Positions 46,991-58,418 of a DNA stretch of 64,000 bases are shown here, one piece after another. The notes beneath the pieces are model-generated. The model did no database searches, had not been told where the DNA came from, and worked only from the letters and a program-made list of their open reading frames with translations. Made by a program: the position numbers and the translations under genes. The DNA lies in NCBI RefSeq assembly GCF_016545825.1, contig NC_052618.1, positions 3,215,398 through 3,279,397 on the forward strand, in the 5' to 3' direction. Source of the stretch: Eucalyptus grandis. Lineage: Eukaryota; Streptophyta; Magnoliopsida; Myrtales; Myrtaceae. Each line of letters starts with the position of its first letter. Position 1 is the first letter of the stretch.

Positions 46991-47111
46991 GACATCACCA
47001 CAGTCAATATTTAGTACAATAAAACCATCCAGAAAGTGACCACAATCATAGTAATTTGTATCCAAATACAAATCTACACCGTTATTACGAAAGTTCACAC
47101 TAAAACTAAGC

Positions 47112-48840
47112 TTAACCAACATCAAAACAGACACTTAAATTTCGACGAATCTCCAGAGCATATAGAACATCATGTAGGAACAAGGTGCGCCCACCACACA
47201 TGTTCAGTTGGTAGGTGTTAATCCCTTTAACTTCAGCTCTAGAGTTGTTTCCCACATAGATCCACTTAGTTCTAGTTGGTATTCGTCGGAATTCCACAAA
47301 GGATCCTCTATCCTTCGCTACATCATCTATTGCTCCCGAATCTATAGTCCACAAAGGATTGGATTCAGTCTATAAAGCAAAACTTGACACAAAAGCAAAG
47401 TTCTCAAATGTACAAGAGGTGTATACCTTCTTTGGCTCACGACAGTCGTGAGCATAGTGACCCTTCTTGTCACAATTGTAACACCTCACCCTTGACATTT
47501 TCTTCACTTGAGGACGTTTTCCTCTCTTTTGTTGGTTAACTCTTGATCTCTTGCAATAAGGACTTGATCATTTGCATTCCCACATATTGAACGAATCAAT
47601 ACGCTTGCGCTTATAGCTCAAAGCCCTTTCTGAGCTAGAACCAACATTACAAATATCTATTTTCGGCTCACATGCCGTTAAGCGGTCCTCTACTAGCTCA
47701 AGGTGGCATACATCATCCTCAATATCTTCCATAACATGGTTAAGAGCTTTTAGTGCTTTTTGCTTTTCCAGCACATATTGAATCTTCATATTCAATATTT
47801 CACAATAGTTGCCGTTCACATCAGCAATTACGTTTTAGTTGCTGAACCCATCAATCTGAACACATCAGACATATATGCACGAATAATTAATGCCTATCAT
47901 TTATGCATCCACTTTACATAGACCCATCATATCAATGAATAATTTCAAGTAAGGTTTCAGAATCAAAAGGTCACTACGTTTCCAATCATCATCCAAAAAT
48001 CTTAACGCAAAACTATTATTAATATAATTGTCTTATGCAAAATAAATTATATGAAGTTACAAAAACTTCTATGAACTACCCACAGCTAACTACCCACAGC
48101 TAACTACCCACAGCAATCAGCAATAACAGAAAGCAACAAATAATTGACATCCAATAAAATAATTATGCTTTCAACTAATTCAACAATCCATTACACTAAG
48201 TAATATATCCAAAAAGAAATATCAACATAGAAAGAGATATTCAACACTAAAAAAATCTCAAACTAATCTAAGAAATAAATAGGGAAAGTCCCTTTTAATC
48301 TATCAGTCAAAGTATCTGAGAAAACTGAAGGCACATTTGTCAACCATGGGAAAACTTTTGGAGAGCTTTCATGTCGCCACCAAGGTGCATTTACTCTACG
48401 CCATGTGGCGCTTAATCTAAGGGTTGAAGTTTTGGCCAACTCAATCCTATATTACTCTCTTACAAAAGCTACCATTAGCCTTCTATAATCCGGGACCACG
48501 TTGACCTCCCATAGCCGATCTAACACTACTTGTCATTCAGGTGGAAGAGTGTTCATCAAAGCCGACACCTTCTCAAAATCCGGCATAAGATAACCATTCC
48601 ATATGATTTTCTGTATCATCTGATTGACCCTGACCATGTGTGATACTAAATCACCATCAAGCCACTGATAATTAGCTAACTCTTTCATCAGCCTTTTCGG
48701 TCTAGCTCTTCCTTCGTTCGTTCTCGGGATTGTAGGTATCCGTGCATAACGCATCATAGTTCCTGCAACAAATACAGAACCAAAAAATGGATCACTTATA
48801 ATCCACAATAAAAAAATGGAAAATATATAATTTTTCATGA
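47112..48840 (-). pseudogene. Element B gag and protease
   Basis: The gag part near 48840-48533 reads MMRYARIPTIPRTNEGRARP and DFEKVSALMNTLPPE. The knuckle region near 47460-47500 follows, then the protease signature IDSGAIDDVAKD at about 47310-47350 (Asp-Ser-Gly kept; the usual THH/TDH is IDD). Confidence 0.84.
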
Positions 48841-48931
48841 TCCATGCAACAAATGCAAAATAAAATATGGATTACCTCTAACCCACACAGACATAATTGA
48901 AAAAGAAACAAATTCCTTTTTTTTTTTTTCG

Positions 48932-49150
48932 GGTCAACGGTCAACCGGTCAACGGTCGTCGGTCAACGGTCAGGTCGTCGATCGTCAGACCGGTCAGACC
49001 GGACGGACCGGTTAGACCGATCGGGTCGGGTCGGATGAACCATCCTCACGTGCCGCGTGCGTGTGCGGGCTGACGTCACGCAGACGTCAGCCGGCACGTG
49101 CCGCGCGCATGCTAGGCGTCCACGGTCGGGTCGGGTCGGGTCGCCGGTTG
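48932..49150. repeat. GGTCAACG and GGTCGGGTCG short repeats in element B leader
   Basis: Same arrangement as in element A (23040-23215), with different copy number. Confidence 0.85.
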
Positions 49151-49595
49151 GGTCGCCAGCCGGTGACCGCCCGGCCAACCGTCGTCGTGCTAATGTCATC
49201 GATGACGTCATCCCAGCGGTTACGACCATTGGGTGACGTCATGCTGACGTTAGCACGCGTCGGTCCGCCAACCGGCGCGAGCCGGTTTGCCGCCGGTGTT
49301 GCGCACGTGCCGGTTCGGCGCTGCCGAGCGCGCACGCGCCCCACACGCAGCGCCTTCTACCCGCGCGTGTGGGCGCGTGCGGCGTCGCCCGGCGGCGCAC
49401 GACATGTCGTCGAACTCGCCTCGACGACCCCTTTCTCTCTATGCCATCAAAATTTGATTTTGACTTATGAAAACTCGGAAAAATGGGCGAACAGCGCTCG
49501 GGTGTCTGGATTTCTCGCCTCGATCCGTACGGCTGAATTACTTTCGCGAAAAATCAATCAAAAAACATCAAACAGGTTGGGAAAACATGAACTAA

Positions 49596-49609
49596 GGCTC
49601 TGATACCAA
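49596..49609 (-). other. Element B primer-binding site
   Basis: The minus strand reads TTGGTATCAGAGCC after the 5' LTR, a full initiator-Met match. Element A has GGACC in the last part. Confidence 0.9.
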
Positions 49610-50030
49610 TGTTGGGAATAACGGATCCCCGAAAACCGGATTCGACACTAAATCGAACCCCTAAAACAATGCGGAAGACAAAGCCCGGAAAAAACACGTA
49701 TCACCGATCATAAAGCACACCACAGATTCTAGCGTACTTTGTTAGCCACATATTAGACACCGACGCCGATAAGAGGAAGAGAGTCTGGCCCTGTTTGATC
49801 CGATGGCACCTTGAAGGGAAGAAAAACGCTTACTGTTTTTCTTTTCTTTTTGGAGAGAGAGAGAGCGCACGGGAGAAGACGTACGTATGTTGAATTTCAA
49901 GCAGTGTCTTCCCTCTTTCTCATCCCTTTTATATGTCCCTACATCCACACGAGCCCTATTCCTATAGGCCGGGCTTTTTGGGCCCAACATGGGCAGACGG
50001 GCCTTAAGCCCGTCACTAATAAAACCATCA
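49610..50030 (-). repeat. Element B 5' LTR
   Basis: 421 bp, ending at target copy CTCAC 50031-50035. Confidence 0.93.
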
Positions 50031-50050
50031 CTCACCATCCAAGCCCCCAT
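50031..50050 (-). pseudogene. rps7: Mitochondrial rps7 fragment (NUMT), part 2 with start codon
   Basis: The minus strand from 50050 reads ATGGGGGCTTGGATGGTGAG, the start of mitochondrial rps7 short of one G. It continues at 42796. The sequence above 50050 (to about 50430) may be the mitochondrial 5' flank; I cannot tell by eye. Confidence 0.68.
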
Positions 50051-51427
50051 ATAGCTGAGAATTTCCGAGCAATTGGAAGCCGCTTCGGCCTGTATGGCCA
50101 CCCCAACCTCTGTAGCCTCCTCGATAACAGTCGTCTTCCCAGGACCCTTGGGGTGGACCACTTTTACAGGACCCATGGAATTACGGCTCCCCCTTGATCT
50201 CCAAAATATAGCCAGTTGGCTTCAACCGGCAATTCCTCCAGGGACTAGAACCAGCACTAGCAACAACAAAGGATCTCCAGATTCTCTGAACATAGAAAGG
50301 CTACAACTTTGCTTTAGACCTGAACCGATGGAAATTCTAGAGGTATGCTGATGAGAAGAATCCTACAGACGTCCTCTCATTCTTCTCATCTGACAATGAT
50401 TTTCTGGACCTCTCCTTGTTAATTATTACACTGCTAGAAAAAGTGCGCCAACTTTGGCCGCAGTGTGTGATGTGTGTCGGTGTGCTTTGTAGGAGCATCG
50501 TATAAAGATGCACGCTGCTTGAGTCTATGGCTGTGTTGTTAAAGGTCTAATACCCTTGGCATCACTTATATAGGGGCATCAACCTTCAGTTGTAAAATAA
50601 GACCGAGTATGGATAATCTCAATAGCATACACATCTCCTATGTCTTTCTACACACTTTTCCACTCTTCCTCACGGTCTAATGTCCATAGATGTTTAAAGT
50701 TGCACTGTTAGCTTAAGAAGGTGAATTGGTCTCATTAGTATGTTCTGCACTTGCCACTCCATAGATCTTGTGAATCAGAAAATTTGTGAGACTTGAAAGA
50801 TTTATGGCATAAATTCATGATTTCTGGAGACTAAAAGATGGTCCCTTGTTTAAGGCCTGGTAAGGGCCATGTCTGTGGCATAGCATGTCTGTCTCAGATA
50901 TCCATGAGTCTGTTCAATTCACCCCTTCCTCTCATATGCCAAGAACATCTGAAGCGAAGTTCTCTGGTCTAATCCTCATTAGCACCACTCCGAAATTTCT
51001 TCTACAAATACATCGTTTCAACTCTATCATCAAATGCTCACACACTCATCGACGAATTCTTACATCATATATTCCCGTTTCACATATATATTAGAATTTT
51101 CCCATCCAAAATTCGTCTTTTGGTTGGGTTTAAAGTCTTGCATTTGGAAATGCTTTCCTCTGTGCTTCACCTTGCACTACAAGCTTCCTTCTTTGCCAAC
51201 CTGTATTTCTTAAGTTCTAGTTATTATGCCAATACTCTTAATTCTAGCCTCTACTTTTTACTTTTTTCTCCTAAATTTTTTTTACCTCCTCTTTGACTAC
51301 CAAGGCTCCTTAGAAGCTTCCTCCAAAACCTCTTTGACCACTTCTCACACATAACCAGCCACAGATTTGCAAGTGTCATTTGTTCCGCAGCTCCTCCAAA
51401 TATTGTTAGTATATTTTAGAACTAAAT
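50051..51427. other. Intron sequence, partly possible organelle DNA
   Basis: 50051-50430 is less AT-rich than its surroundings and has open frames on both strands, none recognised. 50431-51427 is ordinary AT-rich intron-like DNA. No gene. Confidence 0.45.
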
Positions 51428-52214
51428 TGTTGGAAATTGTGATCCATTTTTGAAAGATCTAGAACACACTAGACCTCGTATACTTAAGAATTAAGTATAC
51501 TTAATGTTGAAGGAAGAAGTCGGCAGCAACCATTTGCTTCATGCAAAAGGAAAGTAAAAGTCAAGCAAATAAGAAGCAAACTAAAGTCAAAAGTGATGGG
51601 CAACCGCAACAATAGAAAAATGAAGAATAAGGCTGAAGGAGAGCGTGCATGGGAAATTTGTGCATGGGAAATCGTGAATGAAAGTCAACAATGGTTGCTT
51701 CACCATGAAGAAAGAATGATCTAGAGTACGTGGGCAGCAAGAATAGAAAATTGGAGAATAAAGGAGAAGGAACGAGAAGCTTGGAGGAAAGAAGGAAAGA
51801 ATGACTAGAAGAAAATAAGCCGCAACGAACGAGCAGAAGCTAAAGAAAGCAAGCTGAATATTATATTGATTCTTGTACTCAAAGTCGGTAGATATGGTGG
51901 TGAACTCACGCCTATAAATAGGATTGTACTTGATCATTTGAGAGTGTGCGAGGGGATAACCCTCCACCTTGTGTGGGAAAACCCTCCACCGTGAGAAGTC
52001 TTAGACCTCCACCATGACTATTTCCATCAAATTATTTTGTTCAATTAATGAAACTATTTTTCCCTATTTCCATGTGCTTTGTCCTTATAATTATCTTATC
52101 TTTTCTCTTGTCCATCCTCTATAAAATATATCATGCATTTGCACATATCATTAACCAAAAACTATAACTAATACCAAAATCATGCTTCCGCACACAATCC
52201 AAAATTTTTTAACA
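51428..52214 (+). mobile_element. Probable solo LTR
   Basis: It starts TGTTGGAAATTGTGATCC and ends TTTTTTAACA, flanked by TAAAT (51423-51427) and CAAAT (52215-52219), one mismatch in five. Inside is TATAAATAGG at 51913. No internal coding part is attached. It lies in the same EDM2-like intron as element B. The end positions are less sure than for A-D because there is no second copy. Confidence 0.6.
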
Positions 52215-52746
52215 CAAATATTATAGGATCCTAAAGCGGATTTAAGCTTTTTAAAGCATTAGGAAATAAATAAATAAAGAAACTTGCATGAGTTATGCCA
52301 TCACACTGTTTGACTCTATTGTATTACAAGTAAATATTGCACGCGATCATGAATGAAACTGCTGCTTATTGAAACAAATTGCATGATCACTTGTACAAAT
52401 GGATGCTTGAGACAGTACAATTATTTCTCAGCCAACCTAGTCGAACCTCGGATACTATACTCACTGTGGCAACCCTATATTTCCATTCCACAATCTAAGG
52501 AATATTCTCTTCTTTACTACACTGGAACAGGAATAAAGAAAGGCTCTACGTCCCTCAACCTCCTCAAAGTGAAACAAGTGAACAACCACTGGACATGAGA
52601 CAACTAACAATATTAACAAATGAACCATCCTTAAAAAAATGCCCCAGGAAAGAAGAAATATTCATGCTGCAGAACTGTCTGCAAGGACAACTAAAACATT
52701 CTTCACACATAAAAGTTAACGAAATGAGGCAGCACGCGCAAATTAC

Positions 52747-55324
52747 CTTTGGTGGAAAAATATCATAATTTTTGTAAGAGCACTTCTTTCTGGTCTCTTC
52801 AAGCTTATTTGCCATTAGGCAGCTAAAATCATTAGCCCCACAACAGAAGTCAATAATCTGTTAATGCAATTTTTATGAGTTGGATGAGTGACTTCAAAAC
52901 GTCATACGAACAGAGCCATAGAAGGGGGAAAAGTGTAAGAAGCAGATTTCGTTTCGTGGCCAAGACTGGTGAAACATAAAATATTACACGATGGTACGCG
53001 ATGATTGTCAGATTTCTTTTAAAGCTCAAACAAGGCAATTCGGAATTTCAATCCCTCAGGAGGAACCTCACCAATCATGTTCCTGATCACGTACGGATCA
53101 CCATGATCTTCTACATTTAAAATTCTCAAGCATCAAGAGTGGAAACAAACTACTAAAAAGTAAGTTTCTTACCATGTCACCATCCTGAACATACCAATGG
53201 AGCTTGTCGACAATCTGCATCCAAAAATGTATCATTAAATTTGCACTTCACCCATATAATCATACAGAAACGTAAGACACAAGCTTCAAGACACGTCATT
53301 TCGTTGAACCAAATGCCTCTCTGACAAACAAACCCACAATATATGCACATCATTCACCAAGTATGGACCTGTCACCAGTTCTAATAAGTCAACAAATGCT
53401 TATGTGCAATTTTTGTTTGTCAATGGGAGACAGAGATACCTTGTAGGTACTTGTCTCGTCAAATAACTGACAGCTTCAATATTTTCTCGTAGAATTTTGT
53501 CTTTCAATTTTATTGGTTAGAAAACTTGTATAAAGTTCAGATTAGATGGTAGCATGTATGCCTCAAAATAAAGATTCAATGTAAACAAAGCAATCAGATG
53601 AAAGGGACCGATTAACTCATTACTACAAAGAAACTCACTGGAACAGTTGACTGACCAAGTGAACATCTGAATTCGCTACTTCGTCTACATGTGTAAGATG
53701 CTAGCCTCGCTAAAAGGCCAAGTAAGGAAGCTAAGGAAATGAAAACATCTGACCTGTAATGAGGTATAAGGGGGCACTAGTATTGAGAGACTAGTGATAG
53801 ATGAAATCCAAATGCCCTACATTTTCTATTTCAAGAAGTTGAATTTGGCAAAAATTAGAAGAAATTCCTAGAAAAAGCAACGAATATAAATAAATTTGGA
53901 GATTCCAGAATAGCTTTCTGCAAGCATAATAGAGCAACGATTTGCAAGTTTTTGACTTCCATAGAATTACGTAGAAGTGTGACTTTGTGAATGGACTGGC
54001 GCACATTTGGTAACTTCTATGTTGCATGTGCTATTTTTCCTCATCAAATGAAAGGGGGTCCACAAACCTTTAAATCTCCACAACAAAAGGTCGAAAATCA
54101 ATTTATTTATCATTATTTATGCATTTCATTCTGGCGTGTAACAATTTGCCGAAAAAAGCAAGGAAACGAAGGACCACATCTGCACATAGAACCAACTAAA
54201 TTTGCCAACTGAAAGATAAAAAAAGGCTTCAAATTCAAAGAACAAGCACCTCTTGAAGTTTGTCCACTTTTGTAAAATGTCGACCAAAGGAAGTGTAGCG
54301 CATACCAACTATGAATGGTGCAAGATATACTCCAAGCGTGTCCTGCAGCCAATCAAATCAGCATATGAGAGATTATTCATCAACAAAAAAATTGCAACTT
54401 CGAGAGCAGGCTATGTGAATAAGCTAACGTATTTTTCTTTTCTCCAGTATCAACCAAATAGGGGGATAAATTATGCGTGAACCTCCAAAGGTTATAAAAT
54501 ATAGAGAAACAGCTAATTACAAAAAATTGATAGAAAAAAAAATAAAGTAAAACAAAATAACGGTGTATTGTCAAAACAAATAACTGATTCAAACAATGCT
54601 CCAAAAATAGAACTAGATGAAAGGTAAGAAGCTTAATCTACGGTGTGAGCTCACATAAGGCCACAAAGGAAACCGATACTTTTGAAAATTTAAAAGCCAG
54701 TATTCACCAGACGAGAGAGAGAGTGTGCGTGCTGAACCTTCCACTTAAATATCTAGGTTAGAACATCTGGGTCTCAGACAGCTTTTGCATCTTCACTGCT
54801 GTCTCCTTCCTTTAGCCTCTGCAAAGCTGCTCGAAGAGCCTGCACATGCAATTTTTCAATTATGGTATCCCCATTGACAATTTGAATTAGTGCATAAGTA
54901 TGTACCTGAATTGCACCATCCACTTTCCCATTAGTAATTGCCCCATCAACGGTAGACTTTAGATCTTGTGCATCAGTAGATGGCACTTTCTGCTTTCTCA
55001 TAACATCTCACATACTTATTGACGATGCAGCTTCTTCCATTAGATCCAAAAGCCTACTTATCATGGGGGAATACATAGTTGAAGAATCAAATAGAATGAA
55101 ATACATCCGACGGATGCGCATTTGCTGATCATTAAATGCCAACTAAGACAACAGGTAAGAACAAATCACCTCCTCTCTATGTCAGCATCTAGTGCAGGAA
55201 GTGAGTCATCTGACCTCTCAGAAGCAGGCTGCATTGCTCTTCTCTCTTTACTATCTGGTACAACTTGTTTTCCCAGTTTTATTTGCTCAGGTGCGTTTGT
55301 CGTGAAGGAATGTAACCTTTCACC
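52747..55324 (-). pseudogene. EDM2-like: EDM2-like exons 1-6 (post-PHD linker and start of methyltransferase-like domain)
   Basis: Exon 1 carries GERLHSF and ALDADIERR. Exon 2 carries LLDLMEEAASSIS and STVDGAITNGKVDGAIQ. Exon 3 carries ALRAALQRLKEGDSSEDAKAV and, after a TGA, DPDVL and IFKWK with a TAG between. Exon 4 holds VYLAPFIVGMRYTSFGRHF. Exon 5 holds IVDKLHWYVQDGDM. Exon 6 holds IIDFCCGANDFSCLM and KNYDIFPPK. The DFCCG/NDFSCLM part is the EDM2 methyltransferase-like motif. All five junctions have GT donors and AG acceptors in matching phase. Only three of the roughly 160 codons are stops, so decay is fairly young or was late. Confidence 0.87.
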
Positions 55325-55523
55325 ACTCAGAGAAGTGTGCTCCCTCATGGTAAAAGATGTGCAAGGCTCCAAAGACCTCACCGACCAGGTCGTCGTCCAG
55401 GTCCTTGAAGAAGTAGGTTGACACCATCTCCGACAAGGTGTCGGCCTCGTCACTGAATGACGCCATGTCACGCGAACCCGAACTTGACATGCTAGAGATA
55501 TCGGCTGAAATGGAGGGAGGCAA
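55320..55523 (-). CDS. Unassigned 67-codon open frame at the 5' end of the EDM2-like locus
   Basis: The minus-strand frame from ATG 55523 (a second ATG follows at about 55463) is Ser/Asp-rich, then contains STYFFKDLDDDLV and FGALHIFYHEG, and ends at TGA or TAG near 55320. EDM2-like reading (SGERLHSF) starts in another frame at about the same point. It could be a replaced or shifted first exon of the gene, or chance. I do not recognise it. Confidence 0.3.
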   Translation of the reverse strand: MPPSISADISSMSSSGSRDMASFSDEADTLSEMVSTYFFKDLDDDLVGEVFGALHIFYHEGAHFSEW

Positions 55524-56985
55524 TTCGAAGAGTAAAGCACTGCTGTTTAAGATAAATAGGCCAAAACTGCTGACGTCATCTGCTTTTCAAATATTTCAAA
55601 GATGTCGGCCGAATCTATGCTTTTCGAATATTTCGGAATTTCATTGTCAGATCGCCGCATCATTTGCTTATTCAAAAAGCAACAGCCGCACGGTCGGGTT
55701 TGGCACGCGTTGAAGAAAAAAAGAAAAAAGAAACCAACTTCTTACTGCATTGATTCTCTATCTCTAGAAAACTCGTTACTGTCATGGGGCAGGGACATGC
55801 TTACTTGGCCCAAAATATCATGGGCCAACCACGTTCGTATTGAATACTGATTGGTTTTTGCGACCATAAGTGGGTCATCTTAGACCTAAAGTTGCAAATT
55901 TGTAAAGGCGGAAAAGGCCCACGGAATTGTTATTGCTAAATCATTACGTGGAAGTGTTGACATTTTAGGGGGAACATTTTCAAAAAGCAAAAAAAAAAAA
56001 AAAAAAAAAAAAATTGTGGGTTTTACATGGGAGGTTTACATGGATCAAACAAAGTCGACATTTACTACAAATTTGGAGCCAGGAAAGAAATCCCCCGTTC
56101 TCTCACGAAATTTGTATCCCATTATGCATCGTTAATGATATTATCTTCCTTCAATGCAGTATTGATTCATTTTAATTCCTATATGGAGAGAACCGTTTCC
56201 AACTTCGCTAACATAAATGCCTCTGCAATTTTAATAGGAAAGATTTCAAGTTTTGTAGGTTATTTGTAATTGCATTATTTTTTAGATCAACATCACACGC
56301 TCGTGGTATAGGACCTCCGGCAACTTTTGCAGTTGGTTGGCTTCTGTAGAGATAGCTAGTAGAGTCTAATGCATTGTCAATTATTTGTCCTACGTCTCTT
56401 TATAGTATGCATAGATGATAAATTGAACTGCTAGGATAAGATTGATTTATTGATTAAATAAGGGATATGGATACGGGCATTGGGCATGCGATACCTAGGT
56501 AATTCGTGGATTTTCCTTGTTGGTACTGGATTTTGAAAATTTGAATTTAAGCCACTATTATTTTTCGATGGGCGAAAAGGTGAATCTATGAAAGCAAATA
56601 TCCACGTCTGCCCATGTTATTTTTAAATGTGTTTTTTTTTTTTTTAAAGTTTATGAAGGATTCAATTATCGCAGCATGCACTTGAGATTAGGTTTGCACC
56701 GTCCAGCTACATCAAAGGACGCATTGGATGGGATTGTCATCTAAATTTAGAAGAAAAGGAAAAAATTTCTTTCTTTTAAACTATTTTTGTTTATCTGCTT
56801 CTTGAATTCTCATTTTGCCTCTTTTCCACGTGCCAAAGTAATACTAACCCAATTTTCGTCAGATGAACCCCACAAGAGCATTTCATGGTTCACTAACAAA
56901 GTGGTCGTCCTTGAGTTAGCATATGATTAGGGAATCTAAATATTTAAAAATATGAATAAGAAAGCTAAAAAATTTATTCTTGGGA

Positions 56986-57025
<40 letters not shown>

Positions 57026-58410
57026 GAATGCCTGCCTCGATAAATCATAAAAAAAATGATTAAATTTGTCGAATTAAAATATTCGAGACTTAATTAATAT
57101 CCATATAATAGCACTAATATTTTTAAAGTAATTATCCCAATTAATTCTCATTTTCCAAAGATTTGTTTTTTTTTTAATAGATGTAGAGGGTAAAAAATAG
57201 ACAACTAAAGGAAACTAAAATGTTTGCACCCCTGTAATATGAAGTGATTCATCATACCTGGGTGCATTTGGTTCAGCATTTCCGATGGGCTTTTTCACCT
57301 CCAAAGCCCCATGGAGAAATGTTTGACCATTTGACAACAATTTTAAAATAGTTTTCAAGAGAAAGCCAGCATTGAGAAAGTTGAAAATTTAATACTAGTA
57401 AAGATTAGTATTGAGCTTTTGGCATATGGCCAAATGCTAATATTCATTTTTTCTTCCAAAACTACCATCACCTATTAGTTATTATTTTTTAAATGCTAAA
57501 AAAATCAAATAATATAAATGCTAAAAACATAAAATCAAACTTCCGATTTTTCCCTTGGGTGACCTCAACTAATGGCTGCCAGCACTAGATCTGGTTCGTT
57601 GGCAACCATAGCCCTTTGTCGGATCAGCGAAAGATTTGGTCCTTTTAAAAAAAAAAATTATATATATATTTGATTTTTGTAGCATTATTGTCAAATTTTA
57701 TATTTAAAAAGTTGCATATATATTATTTTTTCAATTTTAAGCAAATAAAATTAAAAAAACTAATATTACTTGCCCAAATGGCTTTTCAAATGTGTTTTCT
57801 ACCAAATAGTATTTATTTTAAAAAATTTCTTGAAGCATAATTTACCAAATGGACTTTGTATATATCCAAATTCCTTTAAACTAAATTACTTTGTATTTTT
57901 TAATAGATTTTCAAAATGCTGAACCCAATGTACCTCTCAAGTGGATTTATCGTACCGTGTGTTGCTGGTTTGCACTCTCATCGTTGTCCAAAAATGGAGA
58001 GAGCCCCCAGGTGCACTTAACCTACAAATTAAGTGCCATCTTACGTAGAAATACCTATTTAAATCCAAATCCCCCAGTCCATACGATCAACAATTGCCAA
58101 TGCCCTAGTCAGTGAAAAAGCAATTGCCACCCCACCTCTTTTTTGAACAAGTTAAATATATCTCCATTTAATCGCATGTAAAGTATGGTCGTGTATAAGA
58201 GGATTTGGTATCGAGTCTCTAATGATGATTACAACCATGCGGCATGGGAATGCTCCAAAATGCTATTTCTACGTACATAGGAAGATGAAGAAAACTATTG
58301 GTCAAATGAATTTATTACTACAAGTTGAGTTACAATACGAAGTTGCTGGCTGTGCGTCGGATTTGCTTCAGCATGCTAAGCTCTTTGAAAAATGGTTAAA
58401 TGCTAATTGA
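55524..58410. other. AT-rich region upstream of the EDM2-like locus, no gene recognised
   Basis: It contains an A run (55990-56012), a (TA)n run at about 56990-57020, and at 57265-57870 a repeat-like stretch that starts GGGTGCATTTGGTTCAGCATTTCC and ends near TTTACCAAATGGAC, suggesting a decayed DNA transposon without clear ends. The 62-codon open frame at 58222-58410 could not be assigned. Confidence 0.5.
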
Positions 58411-58418
58411 AGCCGTCG

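Larger units (their letters stand above)
42797..50030 (-). mobile_element. Ty1/copia element B, same family as A, in an intron of the EDM2-like gene
   Basis: The LTRs are 42797-43217 and 49610-50030 (421 bp each), with the perfect duplication CTCAC (42792-42796, 50031-50035). The minus-strand order is the same as in A. Coding parts resemble A throughout, and B keeps the reverse transcriptase stretch that A has lost. Frames are broken. By eye the LTRs differ at about 14 of the first 240 bases, similar to A. The orientation is the same as the EDM2-like gene. The insertion point is inside the rps7-like fragment. Confidence 0.95.
25334..55523 (-). pseudogene. EDM2-like: EDM2-like gene, 5'-truncated and broken by nested retrotransposons
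   Basis: Ten minus-strand exon blocks reproduce, in order, the part of EDM2 that follows its PHD fingers: 55324-55170, 55053-54906, 54839-54738, 54342-54250, 53214-53173, 52857-52747, 41458-41387, 41245-41127, 41059-40996, and 40917-40661 continuing at 26485-25334. EDM2 is a chromatin protein that in Arabidopsis controls silencing marks and poly(A) site choice at genes with intronic transposons. The PHD-coding part is absent. Stops lie in exons 2, 3 (two) and 10, and there are frameshifts in exon 10. Elements B, C (with D inside) and a solo LTR account for about 22 kb of its 30-kb span. Apart from exon 8, the junctions have GT..AG ends and keep phase. Confidence 0.85.
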
